Assembly: GCA_944363645.1 (NCBI GenBank)
Contig: CALVUR010000002.1
Span: 1-64,000 of the forward strand
Source of the DNA: an uncultured Clostridia bacterium
GTDB taxonomy: Bacteria > Bacillota > Clostridia > Christensenellales > Borkfalkiaceae
DNA length: 64,000 bases
Reading direction: 5' to 3'
Part shown: piece by piece, positions 41,971 to 50,877 of the stretch
Position numbering within the stretch: position 1 is the first letter of the stretch
Layout: the number at the start of each line of letters is the position of its first letter
Made by a program: the position numbers and the translations under genes
The notes under the pieces: generated by a model
Told to the model about the DNA's origin: nothing
Seen by the model: the letters and a program-made list of their open reading frames with translations, nothing else
The model's database searches: none

Positions 41971-43394
41971 TTTGTTTCCCCTAGTAAGATATTTGAGCCT
42001 TTGCCCGATTTAGTAACTGACTTATATTCCATTTGATTGCATTTTGCAATAATTTCCATAACATACGGCTGGCAAAAACCGCCTTGGCATCTGCCCATGC
42101 CCGCACGGGTGCGACGCTTTACGCCGTCAACAGTGGTGGCACGTGGGTTTTCTGTACAAGCACGGATAATTTCGCCTTCGGTAATCTGCTCGCACCGACA
42201 GATGATTTTGCCGTAACTTGGATTTTCACGTATTAACTCGTTCTTTTTCTCGTCGCTTAAATTCTTGAAAAAGTAATCTGGTTTGCGATAAGGATTAAAA
42301 TTATTGTTGGGTTTTAAGGGCAAAAGTCCGCCTATAAGCCCGTTAACGACATATTCTGCTATCGCTGGGGCTGATGTAAGACCGGGTGATTCAATACCGG
42401 CGCAGTTGATTAAGCCCTTTATGATTTTACTTTCTTCAATGATAAAATCGTGCGTGTATGAGTAAGCACGGATGCCAGCAAACGATGTAATTGTGTTATA
42501 GTAAGGTATGTTTTTGCACATTTGGTTTGCCTTTGACATGATCCTATCAAGCCCAGATTTAGAAGTTTCGGTGTTGCCTTCTTCTAATTCTTCAGCGGTT
42601 GGACCTAACAAAATGTTGTTGTCTACCGTAGGAAGTACCAAAACGCCCTTACCAAGTTTTGTTGGTGTAAAAAAGAGCGTGCGTGTAACAAAGCCTGCGC
42701 TTTCACGGTCGAGCAAGATATATTCACCCTTTCTTGCGCCAATTTTAATGGTGTCGTCGCCGAAAATTTTAGCGACTTCGCCAGCGTAAAGCCCTGCGCA
42801 GTTTACAACGATTTTGGCTTGAATGGTTCTTCCGTCCTTAGCGGTAACTGTGAAAAACTCATCACGTACTGCCCCCACTACTTCAAAATCGGTATATAGG
42901 GTTGCGCCGTTGTCCATTGCGTTGCCGATTGCCGAAATAGTTAATTCGTAAGGGCAAACTATACCGCCCGTCTTTGCGTAAAGCGCACCCATTGCGGTAT
43001 CGTTTATATTTGGCTCTAACTCTAAAAGTTGTTCTTTATCTATAATTTCAAGATCAGGAACGCCATTTTTTTCGCCACGAGCCTTTAAATCTTTTAAAGT
43101 TTCTAAGTCGTCTTGGCTGAAAGCAACGACAAGCGAGCCGTTGTTTTTAAACTTAACACCTAATTCTTCGCACAAGGACGGCATCATTTGGTTGCCACGA
43201 ACGTTAAACTTTGCCTTGTTTGTGCCTTCTTTAGCGTCAAAGCCGGCGTGAACAACGCCAGAGTTTGCACGGCTTGCGCCCATTGAAACATCGGCTTGCT
43301 TTTCGAGCAAACAAACTTTTAGTTGATACTTACTTAATTGGCGAAGTAATAAACCACCGACTACACCGCCACCTATTACTGCTACGTCAAACAT
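41967..43394 (-). CDS. GlpA-like FAD-dependent glycerol-3-phosphate dehydrogenase
   Basis: 475 residues. The N-terminus has FAD motif VIGGGVVGGLLLRQLSKY and the DAO-fold body (SRANSGVVHAGFDA, YELTISAIGNAMDNGATL, VNCAGLYAGEVA). The C-terminus is a BFD-like [2Fe-2S] domain: ICRCEQITEGEI and MGRCQGGFCQP supply four cysteines. That plan fits anaerobic GlpA and related dehydrogenases. AAGGG precedes the ATG. Inside the gene, at 42323-42353, a copy of the dispersed repeat is read as VNGLIGGLL between the DAO body and the FNPYRKP linker. Confidence 0.9.
   Translation of the reverse strand: MFDVAVIGGGVVGGLLLRQLSKYQLKVCLLEKQADVSMGASRANSGVVHAGFDAKEGTNKAKFNVRGNQMMPSLCEELGVKFKNNGSLVVAFSQDDLETLKDLKARGEKNGVPDLEIIDKEQLLELEPNINDTAMGALYAKTGGIVCPYELTISAIGNAMDNGATLYTDFEVVGAVRDEFFTVTAKDGRTIQAKIVVNCAGLYAGEVAKIFGDDTIKIGARKGEYILLDRESAGFVTRTLFFTPTKLGKGVLVLPTVDNNILLGPTAEELEEGNTETSKSGLDRIMSKANQMCKNIPYYNTITSFAGIRAYSYTHDFIIEESKIIKGLINCAGIESPGLTSAPAIAEYVVNGLIGGLLPLKPNNNFNPYRKPDYFFKNLSDEKKNELIRENPSYGKIICRCEQITEGEIIRACTENPRATTVDGVKRRTRAGMGRCQGGFCQPYVMEIIAKCNQMEYKSVTKSGKGSNILLGETK
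42323..42353 (-). repeat. Dispersed repeat inside the GlpA-like gene
   Basis: Minus strand: GTCGTTAACGGGCTTATAGG, CGGACTTTT. It matches the GTCCGCC subfamily copies at 34166 and 50878 with about two differences over the core and right arm. Coding frame: Asn-Gly-Leu-Ile-Gly-Gly, the same frame as the copy in the hydrolase. Confidence 0.85.
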
Positions 43395-43574
43395 AATTTT
43401 CCCTTTTTAATGTTTGTAGTTTTGTATTTTTTATATTTTTAACGCACCATGTGTGAGTTTTACAAGGTTTTTTGATTTTTGAAAATCTTTAACCGCCTTT
43501 TAAAACCTTACATTTTGGATAATTTTTGCCTTAAATTTTACCTAAATTCTTCTTAAATTCCGCCTTAAATTTAA

Positions 43575-44399
43575 TTAAAGCAAGTCGATTTTACTAATAC
43601 TTTCAAAAACGAAGTCGGGCTTATTGGGGTAATTTTGTATATCCAAAAGTGTTGCCTCGCCCGACAAAACGCAAACGGTATGAATTTTTGCGTTAAGCCC
43701 AGCCATGATGTCTGTCATAAGGCGGTCGCCAATCATGACGGCTTGAGATTTTGTTACACCGTTTTTACTAACCGCCGTTTCAAGCATGGTGGGCATGGGC
43801 TTACCAATGAAAATGGGCGTTTTTTGGGTTGCCTTTTCAAGCCCTATCACCATAGAGCCAAGGTCTGGCACAAAACCATATTCACACGGACAAACGAAGT
43901 CTGGGTGGGTTGCGTAATAACTTGCGTTTGTGGTGGAAAGCATTTTTGAAGTGGTGTTTAACTTTTCAAAAGTGAGTTCGGTATCGTAACCTAAAACTAT
44001 TGCCACCGCATTTTTATCGTAATTTGTCGTTACATTTAAACCACTTGATTTTAATTCTTCTATAAAGGAATTTGTGCCTTGCGCATAGATAAGTTTATCG
44101 CCAAATTCTTTTTTGATAACCATAGTCGTTGCCATGGTTGAAGTAAAAAAGTTAGATTTATCTGCCTTTATGCCAAGATTTACCACCTTTTTGACGTAAT
44201 CGTCCACAGATTTTGACGAGTTGTTGGTAACAAAAACATACTTTGCACCTATTTTTGTTATGTCGTCTAAAAATTTTAATGTGCCGTCAAAAAGTTTATT
44301 TTCATTGTAAATTGTGCCGTCCATATCAAGAAGGAACAATTTTTTATCTTTTAATGTTTGGGCATTTTTGCCAAAAAAGTCGGTTAAGATTGATTTCAT
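43575..44399 (-). CDS. HAD-IIA family phosphatase (NagD/AraL-like)
   Basis: 274-residue HAD phosphohydrolase. The nucleophile motif is FLLDMDGTIY (Asp25, Asp27), the second motif is FVTNNSSKS, and the distal metal motif is VMIGDRLMTDIMAGLNA. The C2-type cap of class IIA lies between (VVLGYDTELTFEKLNTTSKML). IFIGKPMPTMLE is the usual loop before motif IV. Substrates in this class are small sugar phosphates or nucleotides. Its place beside the GlpA cluster could hint at glycerol phosphate, but the two are separated by 180 bp. Confidence 0.88.
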   Translation of the reverse strand: MKSILTDFFGKNAQTLKDKKLFLLDMDGTIYNENKLFDGTLKFLDDITKIGAKYVFVTNNSSKSVDDYVKKVVNLGIKADKSNFFTSTMATTMVIKKEFGDKLIYAQGTNSFIEELKSSGLNVTTNYDKNAVAIVLGYDTELTFEKLNTTSKMLSTTNASYYATHPDFVCPCEYGFVPDLGSMVIGLEKATQKTPIFIGKPMPTMLETAVSKNGVTKSQAVMIGDRLMTDIMAGLNAKIHTVCVLSGEATLLDIQNYPNKPDFVFESISKIDLL

Positions 44400-44561
44400 A
44401 GACCTAAAAAATGTAAAAATTTATTTGATTTCCAACTAAAATTTTACCATAAAATTAAAGTTATAACAATAGTATTTTTAAATTCTATCTAAAATTTTTA
44501 CTATATAATTTGATATGTAAATAGTTTTTATATATAATTGCCCAATTTGGCGTAATTTTGC

Positions 44562-44591
44562 AAAAAGAAAAACGCATCAAATGTGCGTTTT
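44562..44591 (-). terminator. Terminator at the DUF2752 3' end
   Basis: AAAAACGCA/TGCGTTTT stem with a T run on the minus strand; it overlaps the stop codon region of the gene. Confidence 0.7.
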
Positions 44592-45006
44592 ATGTTAGCA
44601 TACGGATAAGATAGTAAATAAAATTGCTTACCGCCACCACGATTGTTGCAATATCTATCCAAAGTTTATGCTTAAATAAGAATCTGTTTAGTTGTAATAG
44701 CGCAACCATACAAAGCGGGACGGAAAAGGGCTGAAGGGCAAAATACCCCTTAAAGTCCAGCCGTAAAAGTGATAAAAGCGCCGTTGTGGAATTGCATGTT
44801 GGACAGTCAAAGCCCAAAATTGCCTTTATTGGGCAAGAAATGTTTATAAGCGTAAACAAAAGGTAATAAGCGGTTAAAATAACAAGTACCAAACCGTTTA
44901 TTAAAAGTGCTTTTTTTAAATTAGTATATTGCCCTTTTGAGTTTTCCAATGTTATAGTCTTCAGTCCTTTTCTTTGACGTAACTGTATCGAGCACCCACC
45001 AGACAT
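44590..45006 (-). CDS. DUF2752 membrane protein
   Basis: Up to 138 residues. The domain is marked by ISCPIKAILGFDCPTCNSTTALLSLLRLDF, the DUF2752 pattern (usually CP...G..CPGCG.TRA), followed by two more membrane helices. Function unknown; two Cys pairs face one side of the membrane. The start is uncertain: the first ~25 residues are polar and overlap the end of the broken TM2 gene, and no clear ribosome binding site marks an internal start. It may originally have been translated by coupling to the TM2 frame. Confidence 0.75.
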   Translation of the reverse strand: MSGGCSIQLRQRKGLKTITLENSKGQYTNLKKALLINGLVLVILTAYYLLFTLINISCPIKAILGFDCPTCNSTTALLSLLRLDFKGYFALQPFSVPLCMVALLQLNRFLFKHKLWIDIATIVVAVSNFIYYLIRMLT

Positions 45007-45352
45007 TTATGCCTAAAAATGATAGCCAATTTAATAAAATAAAAAATGTACCGGCTTGGGGGTTAATAGCCATGTATGGTATAATGAACAAATTAAGTAC
45101 CGATATAAAAGCCGGCAACAAAATTTTTAATGCACCAGGTTACTTTACCAAGCATAAACCTATCAACGCCAAACATGCCCAAAAGCGCCGAGAGAATTAT
45201 ATAGTTATTGGGTTTTTATAGTTTGCCCACATTATATTTGTAAATGAACTATCCGATGCTTTTTTAGGCAATTTTTTCACCCTGAGCAGTTTGTTGTCGC
45301 CAAAATACTTTGAGTGCGTACTTATAAAAACATTAATATTGTGCTCTGTCAT
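44921..45352 (-). pseudogene. Frameshifted TM2-domain gene, tandem paralogue of the next gene
   Basis: From an ATG at 45352 (CGGGGA upstream) a 51-codon frame reads MTEHNINVFISTHSKYFGDN and stops at 45197. The reading continues in other frames: ILSALLGMFGVDRFMLGK, then NVWWVLDTVTSKKRTEDYN to 44921. Joined, these parallel the intact TM2 protein at 45433-45777 (MTQERVNIYLLINKDYF ... FLGFLGVDRFMLGE ... GIWAIIDWFI). At least two frame breaks separate the pieces, so it is a decayed duplicate. Confidence 0.75.
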
Positions 45353-45432
45353 TTTTCCCCGTTAAACCTTTTTTACTTAAGTGATTTTAAATTTAAAAGT
45401 GGCGCAATATTGTTGCGCCACCAAGTTGCCAA

Positions 45433-45777
45433 TTAAAGTAATAGAATTGTTTGCATCAATTGATCAAAATTCTTTTCTTTTGTCTTGTTTAGGATAATAA
45501 ACCAGTCAATGATTGCCCAAATACCACAGCCGCCGCAAGTTAAAAGTTTTAAAACGCCCATACCAACTTCGCCGAGCATAAATCTGTCAACGCCCAAAAA
45601 ACCTAAAAACAATGAGAATAATAAGATTGTAACTGGTTGTTTGAATTCTGTAAACATAAGTGCGTCTGCTTTTTCATCAGGAACTTTGCTTAACGCTTCT
45701 TTAATGAATGGCATCTTTTCTGTTGGAAAATAGTCCTTGTTTATCAATAAATAAATGTTTACTCTTTCTTGTGTCAT
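45433..45777 (-). CDS. TM2-domain membrane protein
   Basis: 114 residues. A polar N-terminal half precedes a TM2 domain: helix 1 TILLFSLFLGFLG, the conserved turn VDRFMLGE, helix 2 VLKLLTCGGCGIWAIIDWFII. Function unknown in bacteria. The N-terminal half is shared with the decayed copy downstream, so both derive from a duplication. A good upstream AGGAGA precedes the ATG. Confidence 0.88.
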   Translation of the reverse strand: MTQERVNIYLLINKDYFPTEKMPFIKEALSKVPDEKADALMFTEFKQPVTILLFSLFLGFLGVDRFMLGEVGMGVLKLLTCGGCGIWAIIDWFIILNKTKEKNFDQLMQTILLL

Positions 45778-45902
45778 TTTTTAAATCTCCTAAAATAAAA
45801 AACTTGTGTTATTCACAGTAACAGGATTATATCATTTATTTATAATTTTGTCAAGGGAAATGCATATGTAACCATTTTTTTTATAATTTGGTACAAAAAA
45901 AG

Positions 45903-45936
45903 AAAAAGCACCGCTTTTTTAGGGCAGTGCTTTTTT
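45903..45936 (-). terminator. malQ terminator
   Basis: AAAAAGCAC/GTGCTTTTT stem with T runs on both strands, located after the malQ stop and its repeat copy. Confidence 0.75.
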
Positions 45937-45945
45937 GTTTTTACC

Positions 45946-45983
45946 AAAAAATGTGCAATAACGGGCTTATAGCCTCACTTTTT
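45946..45983 (+). repeat. Dispersed nested palindrome, copy 18
   Basis: AAAAAATGTG, CAATAACGGGCTTATAG, CCTCACTTTTT. 6 bp from the malQ stop. Confidence 0.85.
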
Positions 45984-45988
45984 AATTA

Positions 45989-47467
45989 TTAAAGTCTTTC
46001 GCCTTGTTTTGTAAGTGATAAAATGTGATTTACCAATCGCTTACTGTTGTAAGATTTTTTAAGCCTAAATGTCCAATTATTTTCAGAAGTTGAAGGCACA
46101 TTCATCCTTGCTTCGTTGCCTAAACGCATGTAATCGATCAATGGGACCATGGATAAATTTGCAATAGATTTATGTGCAAACAAAATGAGTGCATCAACAA
46201 GTGGTTGACCTTTTTTAACAGGGACTTCTTGATAAAATTTTGCACGTGTATCTTCATACATATTTTCCGCCCAAAATTGAGTGGCATCGCTGTCGTGCGT
46301 GCCGGTGTAAACCACGCAGTTAGAATTTTTATAGTTTTTAGGAAGGTAGGCTGCATCGGCATCGTAAAAGGCAAACTGCAACATTTTCATGCCGGGGTAC
46401 TGCGTCTTTTCCATAAGGTCGATTACGTCTTGAGTGATAAAGCCTAAATCTTCGGCAACAACCTTTAATTTAGGAAGAGCCTTATCTATTGCTTCAAAAA
46501 GTGGATAAGAAACGCCGTCATACCATTTGCCGTTGCGTGCGGTCTTTTCGCCATAAGGCACAGCATAATAGCCGGCAAAGCCCCTAAAATGGTCGATACG
46601 CACAATGTCGTAAAGTTTTGTTGCACGCTTAAAGCGGTTTATCCACCATTTAAAGCCCGTGGTTTGCATCTTTTGCCAATCGTAAATGGGGTTGCCCCAA
46701 AGTTGACCGTCTGGGGAAAAGCCATCGGGCGGACAGCCGGCAACAAGGGTTGGTGATAAATTTTCGTCAAGCAAAAATTCTTGCGGACTTGCCCAAACAT
46801 CAACGCTGTCTAACGAAACATAAATGGGCATATCGCCAAGCACCACAATACCATTTTTGTGAGCATAATTTAGCACGTCTTGCCACTGACTTTCAAACTT
46901 GAACTGAATGAACTTCCAAAAGTCCATTTCGTCGGCAAATTGCTTTTTATATTTTTTAGCGTTTTCGTAAAACTTAAAATCGTCTTCCCAAGTGTTCCAC
47001 GAACTATAATTATGTGTAACTTTTAACGCCATAAACAGCGCATAATCGTCAAGCCAATCTTTGTTTTTCTTGCAATAATCGACATATAGCCCAACTTTTT
47101 CAAATCTGCCATACGCCTTTGTAAGCATTTTATAACGGTTTTCAAAAAGCCAGCCGTAATTGATTTTATCGCCTGAAAACTCAAACTCTTTAAGTTCTTC
47201 ACGAGTTAAAAGTCCGTCTTTATATAGTAAAACGGGATCGATAAAATATGGGTTGCCAGCAAAAGATGCTGGGCTTTGATAGGGCGAATCGCCGTAAGCG
47301 GTGGGGTTAAGCGGTAAAACTTGCCACACCTTTTGCCCGGAAGCCACCAAAAAATCGATAAAATCGTAACATTCTTTACCGAAAGCACCGATGCCATATT
47401 TAGATGGTAACATTGAAACAGCACAAAATACGCCTGCTTTATGTTTAAAGCCAAAATTATCCTTCAT
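45989..47467 (-). CDS. malQ: 4-alpha-glucanotransferase
   Basis: GH77 amylomaltase, 492 residues, which disproportionates maltodextrins in glycogen or starch breakdown. Seen: the N-terminal HKAGVFCAVSMLPSKYGIGAFG, the 'P-x-AYGDSPYQSPA-x-FAGNPYFID' stretch, catalytic nucleophile Asp in VRIDHFRGFAGYYAVP, acid/base Glu in VAEDLGFIT, transition-state Asp in GTHDSDA, and the final LGNEARMNVPST with WTFRLK. AAAGGGGA precedes the ATG. No other maltodextrin genes are adjacent, apart from the distant MalK-like ATPase. Confidence 0.96.
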   Translation of the reverse strand: MKDNFGFKHKAGVFCAVSMLPSKYGIGAFGKECYDFIDFLVASGQKVWQVLPLNPTAYGDSPYQSPASFAGNPYFIDPVLLYKDGLLTREELKEFEFSGDKINYGWLFENRYKMLTKAYGRFEKVGLYVDYCKKNKDWLDDYALFMALKVTHNYSSWNTWEDDFKFYENAKKYKKQFADEMDFWKFIQFKFESQWQDVLNYAHKNGIVVLGDMPIYVSLDSVDVWASPQEFLLDENLSPTLVAGCPPDGFSPDGQLWGNPIYDWQKMQTTGFKWWINRFKRATKLYDIVRIDHFRGFAGYYAVPYGEKTARNGKWYDGVSYPLFEAIDKALPKLKVVAEDLGFITQDVIDLMEKTQYPGMKMLQFAFYDADAAYLPKNYKNSNCVVYTGTHDSDATQFWAENMYEDTRAKFYQEVPVKKGQPLVDALILFAHKSIANLSMVPLIDYMRLGNEARMNVPSTSENNWTFRLKKSYNSKRLVNHILSLTKQGERL

Positions 47468-47486
47468 TTTTATCCCCTTTTTTTAT

Positions 47487-47523
47487 AAAACGTAGGGCTA
47501 TAAGCCCGTTATCAGCAAATTTT
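47487..47523 (-). repeat. Dispersed repeat, copy 19
   Basis: AAAACGTAGGGCTATAAGCC, CGTTATCAG, CAAATTTT. Arms are diverged, core intact. It lies between malQ and the M18 peptidase terminator. Confidence 0.8.
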
Positions 47524-47524
47524 A

Positions 47525-47558
47525 AAAATAAGGGCAAATGTTTATAAGCCCTTATTTT
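47525..47558 (-). terminator. M18 aminopeptidase terminator
   Basis: AAAATAAGGGC/GCCCTTATTTT: 11-bp perfect stem, A/T-flanked, 3' of the minus-strand gene. Confidence 0.8.
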
Positions 47559-47586
47559 AACAATTATTTATGCTTTTTTGCCTTAA

Positions 47587-48969
47587 TTATTTGCTTAAAT
47601 AGAAGCACTTAAATGCCCTATAAGTTTCGTATAAATCTTTTTTAGAGATTACTTCAAGTGGTGAGTGCATTGATAAAACAGGAACGCCGATATCGATTGT
47701 ATCAATGTTGCGGTTTGCAACGTATTTTGCGATTGTACCGCCGCCACCTTGGTCAACCTTGCCGAGTTCGCCAAGTTGCCAAACGATTTCATTTTTATCT
47801 AAAAGCATCCTTACCTTGCCGACAAGTTCTGCCGCGGCATCGCTTGTACCGCCCTTACCGCCAGAGCCTGTGAATTTGCAAAGTGCAACACCACCGTTTA
47901 TGTAAGTTGCGTTTGCCTTTTCAAAAGCGTCTGCATAAAGTGGATCATAACCGGCGGTTACGTCGGCGGATAAGCAAGTTGAATTCATCCTTACCCTATT
48001 TTTGTTTACACCAAAGTTTTCGCAAATTTCGTCGAGTAAGTCGTATAAAATTGAGCATTGTGAACCTGTTACGCCGTCAGAACCTGTTTCTTCTTTATCG
48101 GCGAGCAAGCAAAGGCAAGTTTCTTCGCTATCTTCGGTATCGATAAATGCGGTAAGTGCTGGATAACTGCAAACTCTGTCGTCATGACCGTAAGCGGAAA
48201 TCATAGACCTATCAAGACCTAAGTCCCTTGCGTTTTGGGCTGGAACGGCGCAGAGTTCTGCAGACAAAAAGTCTGTTTCGGTAATACCATACTTTTCGTT
48301 TAAAAGTTTTAAAATGTTGAGTTTTACACCGTCTTTTTCCTCTTCACAAATGGACTGACTGCCGATTAAAATGTTTAAGCCTTCACCGGTAAATGCCGTT
48401 GCAAGTGGCTTTTGATTTTGTTCACGTGAAAGGTGTGGAAGAAGATCTGTTATGCAAAGTACAGGGTCGTCTAAATCATCACCGATTTTGACATCTACAA
48501 CCTGACCGTCTTTTTTAACGATTACGCCGTGAAGTGCAAGGGGAATTGTTGCCCATTGATATTTACGGATACCGCCGTAATAATGGGTTTTTAAGTAAGC
48601 CATATCTTGCTGTTCATACAAAGGGTTTTGCTTTATGTCAAGCCTTGGCGAGTCAATGTGTGCGCCAACAAGTTTTACGCCGTCAACATTTTGGCCGATC
48701 CTGAAAGCGCAAATAGATTTTTGCCTATTGTTTAAATAGTACTTGCCACCTTTTTCAAGTTTGTCGCCAAACATGAATGGTTTATAGCCCTTGCTTGATA
48801 AAAGTTCAACCGCATACTTTACGGCTTCACGCTCTGTTTTAGCGTTATCCAAAAAGGCTTTGTAACCTTGTGCGTAATCATTGATTGCTTCTGTTTGTGG
48901 TTTTGCTGAAAGCGATACACGGTTATATGATAAATCTTTTTTTGTCTTTTCAAGTTCTTTTTTTGTCAT
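47587..48969 (-). CDS. M18 family metalloaminopeptidase
   Basis: About 460 residues, a dodecameric cytosolic zinc aminopeptidase family acting on N-terminal acidic or neutral residues of peptides. Metal and catalytic motifs: VGAHIDSPRLDIKQNPLYEQ, GHDDRVCSYPAL, LADKEETGSDG, and late SMHSPLEVISKKDL with the C-terminal His. The start at 48969 follows GAGGTG; a GTG three codons upstream overlaps that site. With the M42 peptidase nearby and the opp operon it fits a peptide-using lifestyle. Confidence 0.92.
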   Translation of the reverse strand: MTKKELEKTKKDLSYNRVSLSAKPQTEAINDYAQGYKAFLDNAKTEREAVKYAVELLSSKGYKPFMFGDKLEKGGKYYLNNRQKSICAFRIGQNVDGVKLVGAHIDSPRLDIKQNPLYEQQDMAYLKTHYYGGIRKYQWATIPLALHGVIVKKDGQVVDVKIGDDLDDPVLCITDLLPHLSREQNQKPLATAFTGEGLNILIGSQSICEEEKDGVKLNILKLLNEKYGITETDFLSAELCAVPAQNARDLGLDRSMISAYGHDDRVCSYPALTAFIDTEDSEETCLCLLADKEETGSDGVTGSQCSILYDLLDEICENFGVNKNRVRMNSTCLSADVTAGYDPLYADAFEKANATYINGGVALCKFTGSGGKGGTSDAAAELVGKVRMLLDKNEIVWQLGELGKVDQGGGGTIAKYVANRNIDTIDIGVPVLSMHSPLEVISKKDLYETYRAFKCFYLSK

Positions 48970-49126
48970 AATTTTCACCTCGAGTTTTTCTATATTTTAA
49001 CTGTGATTGTTTTTTTGTCTTTTGCCTTTTTCTTTTAAAGCATAAAAGCGAAAATATATTTTAGCACCGCAAAGCCATTTTAAAAGTACAGCACCCTTTA
49101 GAAGTTTCGCATACCACAATAAATTA

Positions 49127-49143
49127 TTACAATAATATTGTAA
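49127..49143 (-). promoter_or_regulatory. Operator-like palindrome on the M18 promoter
   Basis: TTACAATA-A-TATTGTAA, 8-bp arms around one base, covering the -10 box. The layout (7-1-7 or 8-1-8, AT-rich) recalls Fur/PerR-type boxes but is not a clear match. Confidence 0.4.
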
Positions 49144-49164
49144 CACAAAATTAAACTTTATCAA
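49137..49164 (-). promoter_or_regulatory. Promoter of the M18 aminopeptidase
   Basis: Minus strand TTGATA (49159-49164), 16 bp, TACAAT (49137-49142). Confidence 0.55.
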
Positions 49165-49300
49165 CGATTTTTTGAAAAGTTTTTCACATTTTTTAATTTG
49201 CCCTACGCATTTTAATGTTTAAGCCATTAAATTTAGGCTGATTTTTTTGCCAAAAAGTGGCTGTTTTCAACACATGGTGCTTTAAAAGGCAAAAAAATTG

Positions 49301-50701
49301 TTACCCTTTAGCCTTTTCGTCAAAGCCGTTTACCCAGCCAGAAAACTTGTAATAAATAAGGAAAATGATACTGCTTATTACCCATGTCATGGGATATGCT
49401 GGGTAGATATATGCGATATTGTGGACGATGTTCATAACGATTATTATGTAAATAATACGGACAACGCACCACACCAAAAGCATGACAAGCATTGGTACAA
49501 ACGCCTTGCCAGAGCCACGACATACCGCCGCCACGCCGTGAGAAAATGCAAGCACAAAATAAAATAAACTTACTGTCCTTGCTTCTAACTTGCCAAGCCT
49601 TACGACTTCGGGTGCGGACTCGAAAAAGGCGATGAAATTTTCGGCAAAGATAAAATAGATTATACCGATTACGCCAGCCATGACCATGCACGCAATAAGC
49701 CCAAACCTTGCGCCCTTTTTTGCACGGTCTTTAAGCCCTGCGCCAAGATTTTGACCGACGAATGTGGAAATTGCCATTGTAAAACTGTTTATTGGCAAAA
49801 ATGCAAAGCCTTCTATTTTACAGTGTGCGCCGTAAGCAGCCGTTGCGAACGCACCAAAGGAATTGATGTATTTTTGAACGATAACGTTTGCAAGCCCGAT
49901 AACGGAATTTTGAATACCAGACGGCAAGCCGTACTTTATAATTTCGGCAACCATTTTGCCGTTTAGTTTTATCTTTTTAATATTGATTGTAATGACCGAG
50001 CCGGGATGCGAAAGTTTTATTACGCACAAAATTACGCTTAAAAGTTGGGATATGCCCGTTGCAACCGCCGCCGACCACACGCCAAACTTAAAGACTGCCA
50101 AAAACAAAAGGTCCAAGACAATGTTTGTAACGGACGAAAAAATTAAATAGTAAAGTGGGCGTTTGCTGTCGCCAACGGCGTTCATGATGCTTTGGCAAAC
50201 GTTATACATAACAAGCGGAATACCGCCGATAAAGTAGTAACGGAAATATTCTATCGCTTCGGGCAAAACGGCTTCGTCTGTATCCATAAGCCTTAATAAA
50301 ACGGGCGTTAATAAAACACCGATTAGGGTAAGTGCCACACCGCCGATAAGCCCAAGTGCCAAGTGGGTATGGACAGCACGCTCTACCTTATCAAATTCGC
50401 CAGCACCAAAGTGGCGAGAGATGACAATGCCTGCGCCCATAGATGTGCCCATGAAAAAACTTGTCATCAAAAAAATGAGATTGCCGGACGACGTAACGGC
50501 GGCAAAGGCGTTTGTGCCAAGCACCTTGCCCACGATAAAAGCATCGGCTGAGTTATAAAGTTGTTGGAAAAATTGACTTAATAAAATGGGAAGGGCAAAG
50601 GTTATCATAAGTGTGGAAATTTTGCCCTTTGTCATATCCTTTTGGTTTTTTGCTGTATTTACCACAATAGCCCTGCTTAAAATATTTTTTGGCTTTTTCA
50701 C
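49301..50701 (-). CDS. MATE family efflux transporter (first of two)
   Basis: 466 residues, 12 membrane helices in two homologous halves. The family start KISTLMITFALPILLSQFFQQLYNSADAFIVGKVLG and AVTSSGNLIFLMTSFFMGTSMGAGIVISRHFG are clear, and the second half begins near KYGLPSGIQNSVIGLANVIVQKYIN. A cation-driven exporter of drugs or metabolites; the substrate is unknown. The N-terminus has about 25 extra residues before the usual start. Separate from and not identical to the MATE at 52982. Confidence 0.93.
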   Translation of the reverse strand: MKKPKNILSRAIVVNTAKNQKDMTKGKISTLMITFALPILLSQFFQQLYNSADAFIVGKVLGTNAFAAVTSSGNLIFLMTSFFMGTSMGAGIVISRHFGAGEFDKVERAVHTHLALGLIGGVALTLIGVLLTPVLLRLMDTDEAVLPEAIEYFRYYFIGGIPLVMYNVCQSIMNAVGDSKRPLYYLIFSSVTNIVLDLLFLAVFKFGVWSAAVATGISQLLSVILCVIKLSHPGSVITINIKKIKLNGKMVAEIIKYGLPSGIQNSVIGLANVIVQKYINSFGAFATAAYGAHCKIEGFAFLPINSFTMAISTFVGQNLGAGLKDRAKKGARFGLIACMVMAGVIGIIYFIFAENFIAFFESAPEVVRLGKLEARTVSLFYFVLAFSHGVAAVCRGSGKAFVPMLVMLLVWCVVRIIYIIIVMNIVHNIAYIYPAYPMTWVISSIIFLIYYKFSGWVNGFDEKAKG

Positions 50702-50877
50702 ATTTATTTTACTGATAAAGTAAACTTAAATCATTATACTTTGTTATTAAACATATTTTAATAAAAATTTTGGGCTTATGCAACAAATTGTTGATACTTT
50801 TTAAAATTTATTTTAGATTTTTATTCCCCTTAATAAACTATCATATAAAATTACCCTATTTTTGCAGTAAAATTTAA

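Larger units (their letters stand above)
48970..49300. other. Intergenic region upstream of the M18 gene
   Basis: 331 bp. It holds a minus-strand promoter at 49137-49164 and an overlapping palindrome at 49127-49143. The rest is AT-rich and I see no gene. Confidence 0.7.

Noticed and set aside
44921..45121. A separate 66-residue membrane protein gene
   Set aside because: Its sequence is the C-terminal half of a TM2 protein whose N-terminal half lies just upstream in another frame; treated as a pseudogene piece.
48781..48810. GGTTTATAGCCC in the M18 gene as another repeat copy
   Set aside because: Only about 9 bases of the core match and neither arm nor the GATAAC part is present; it encodes an expected protein segment.
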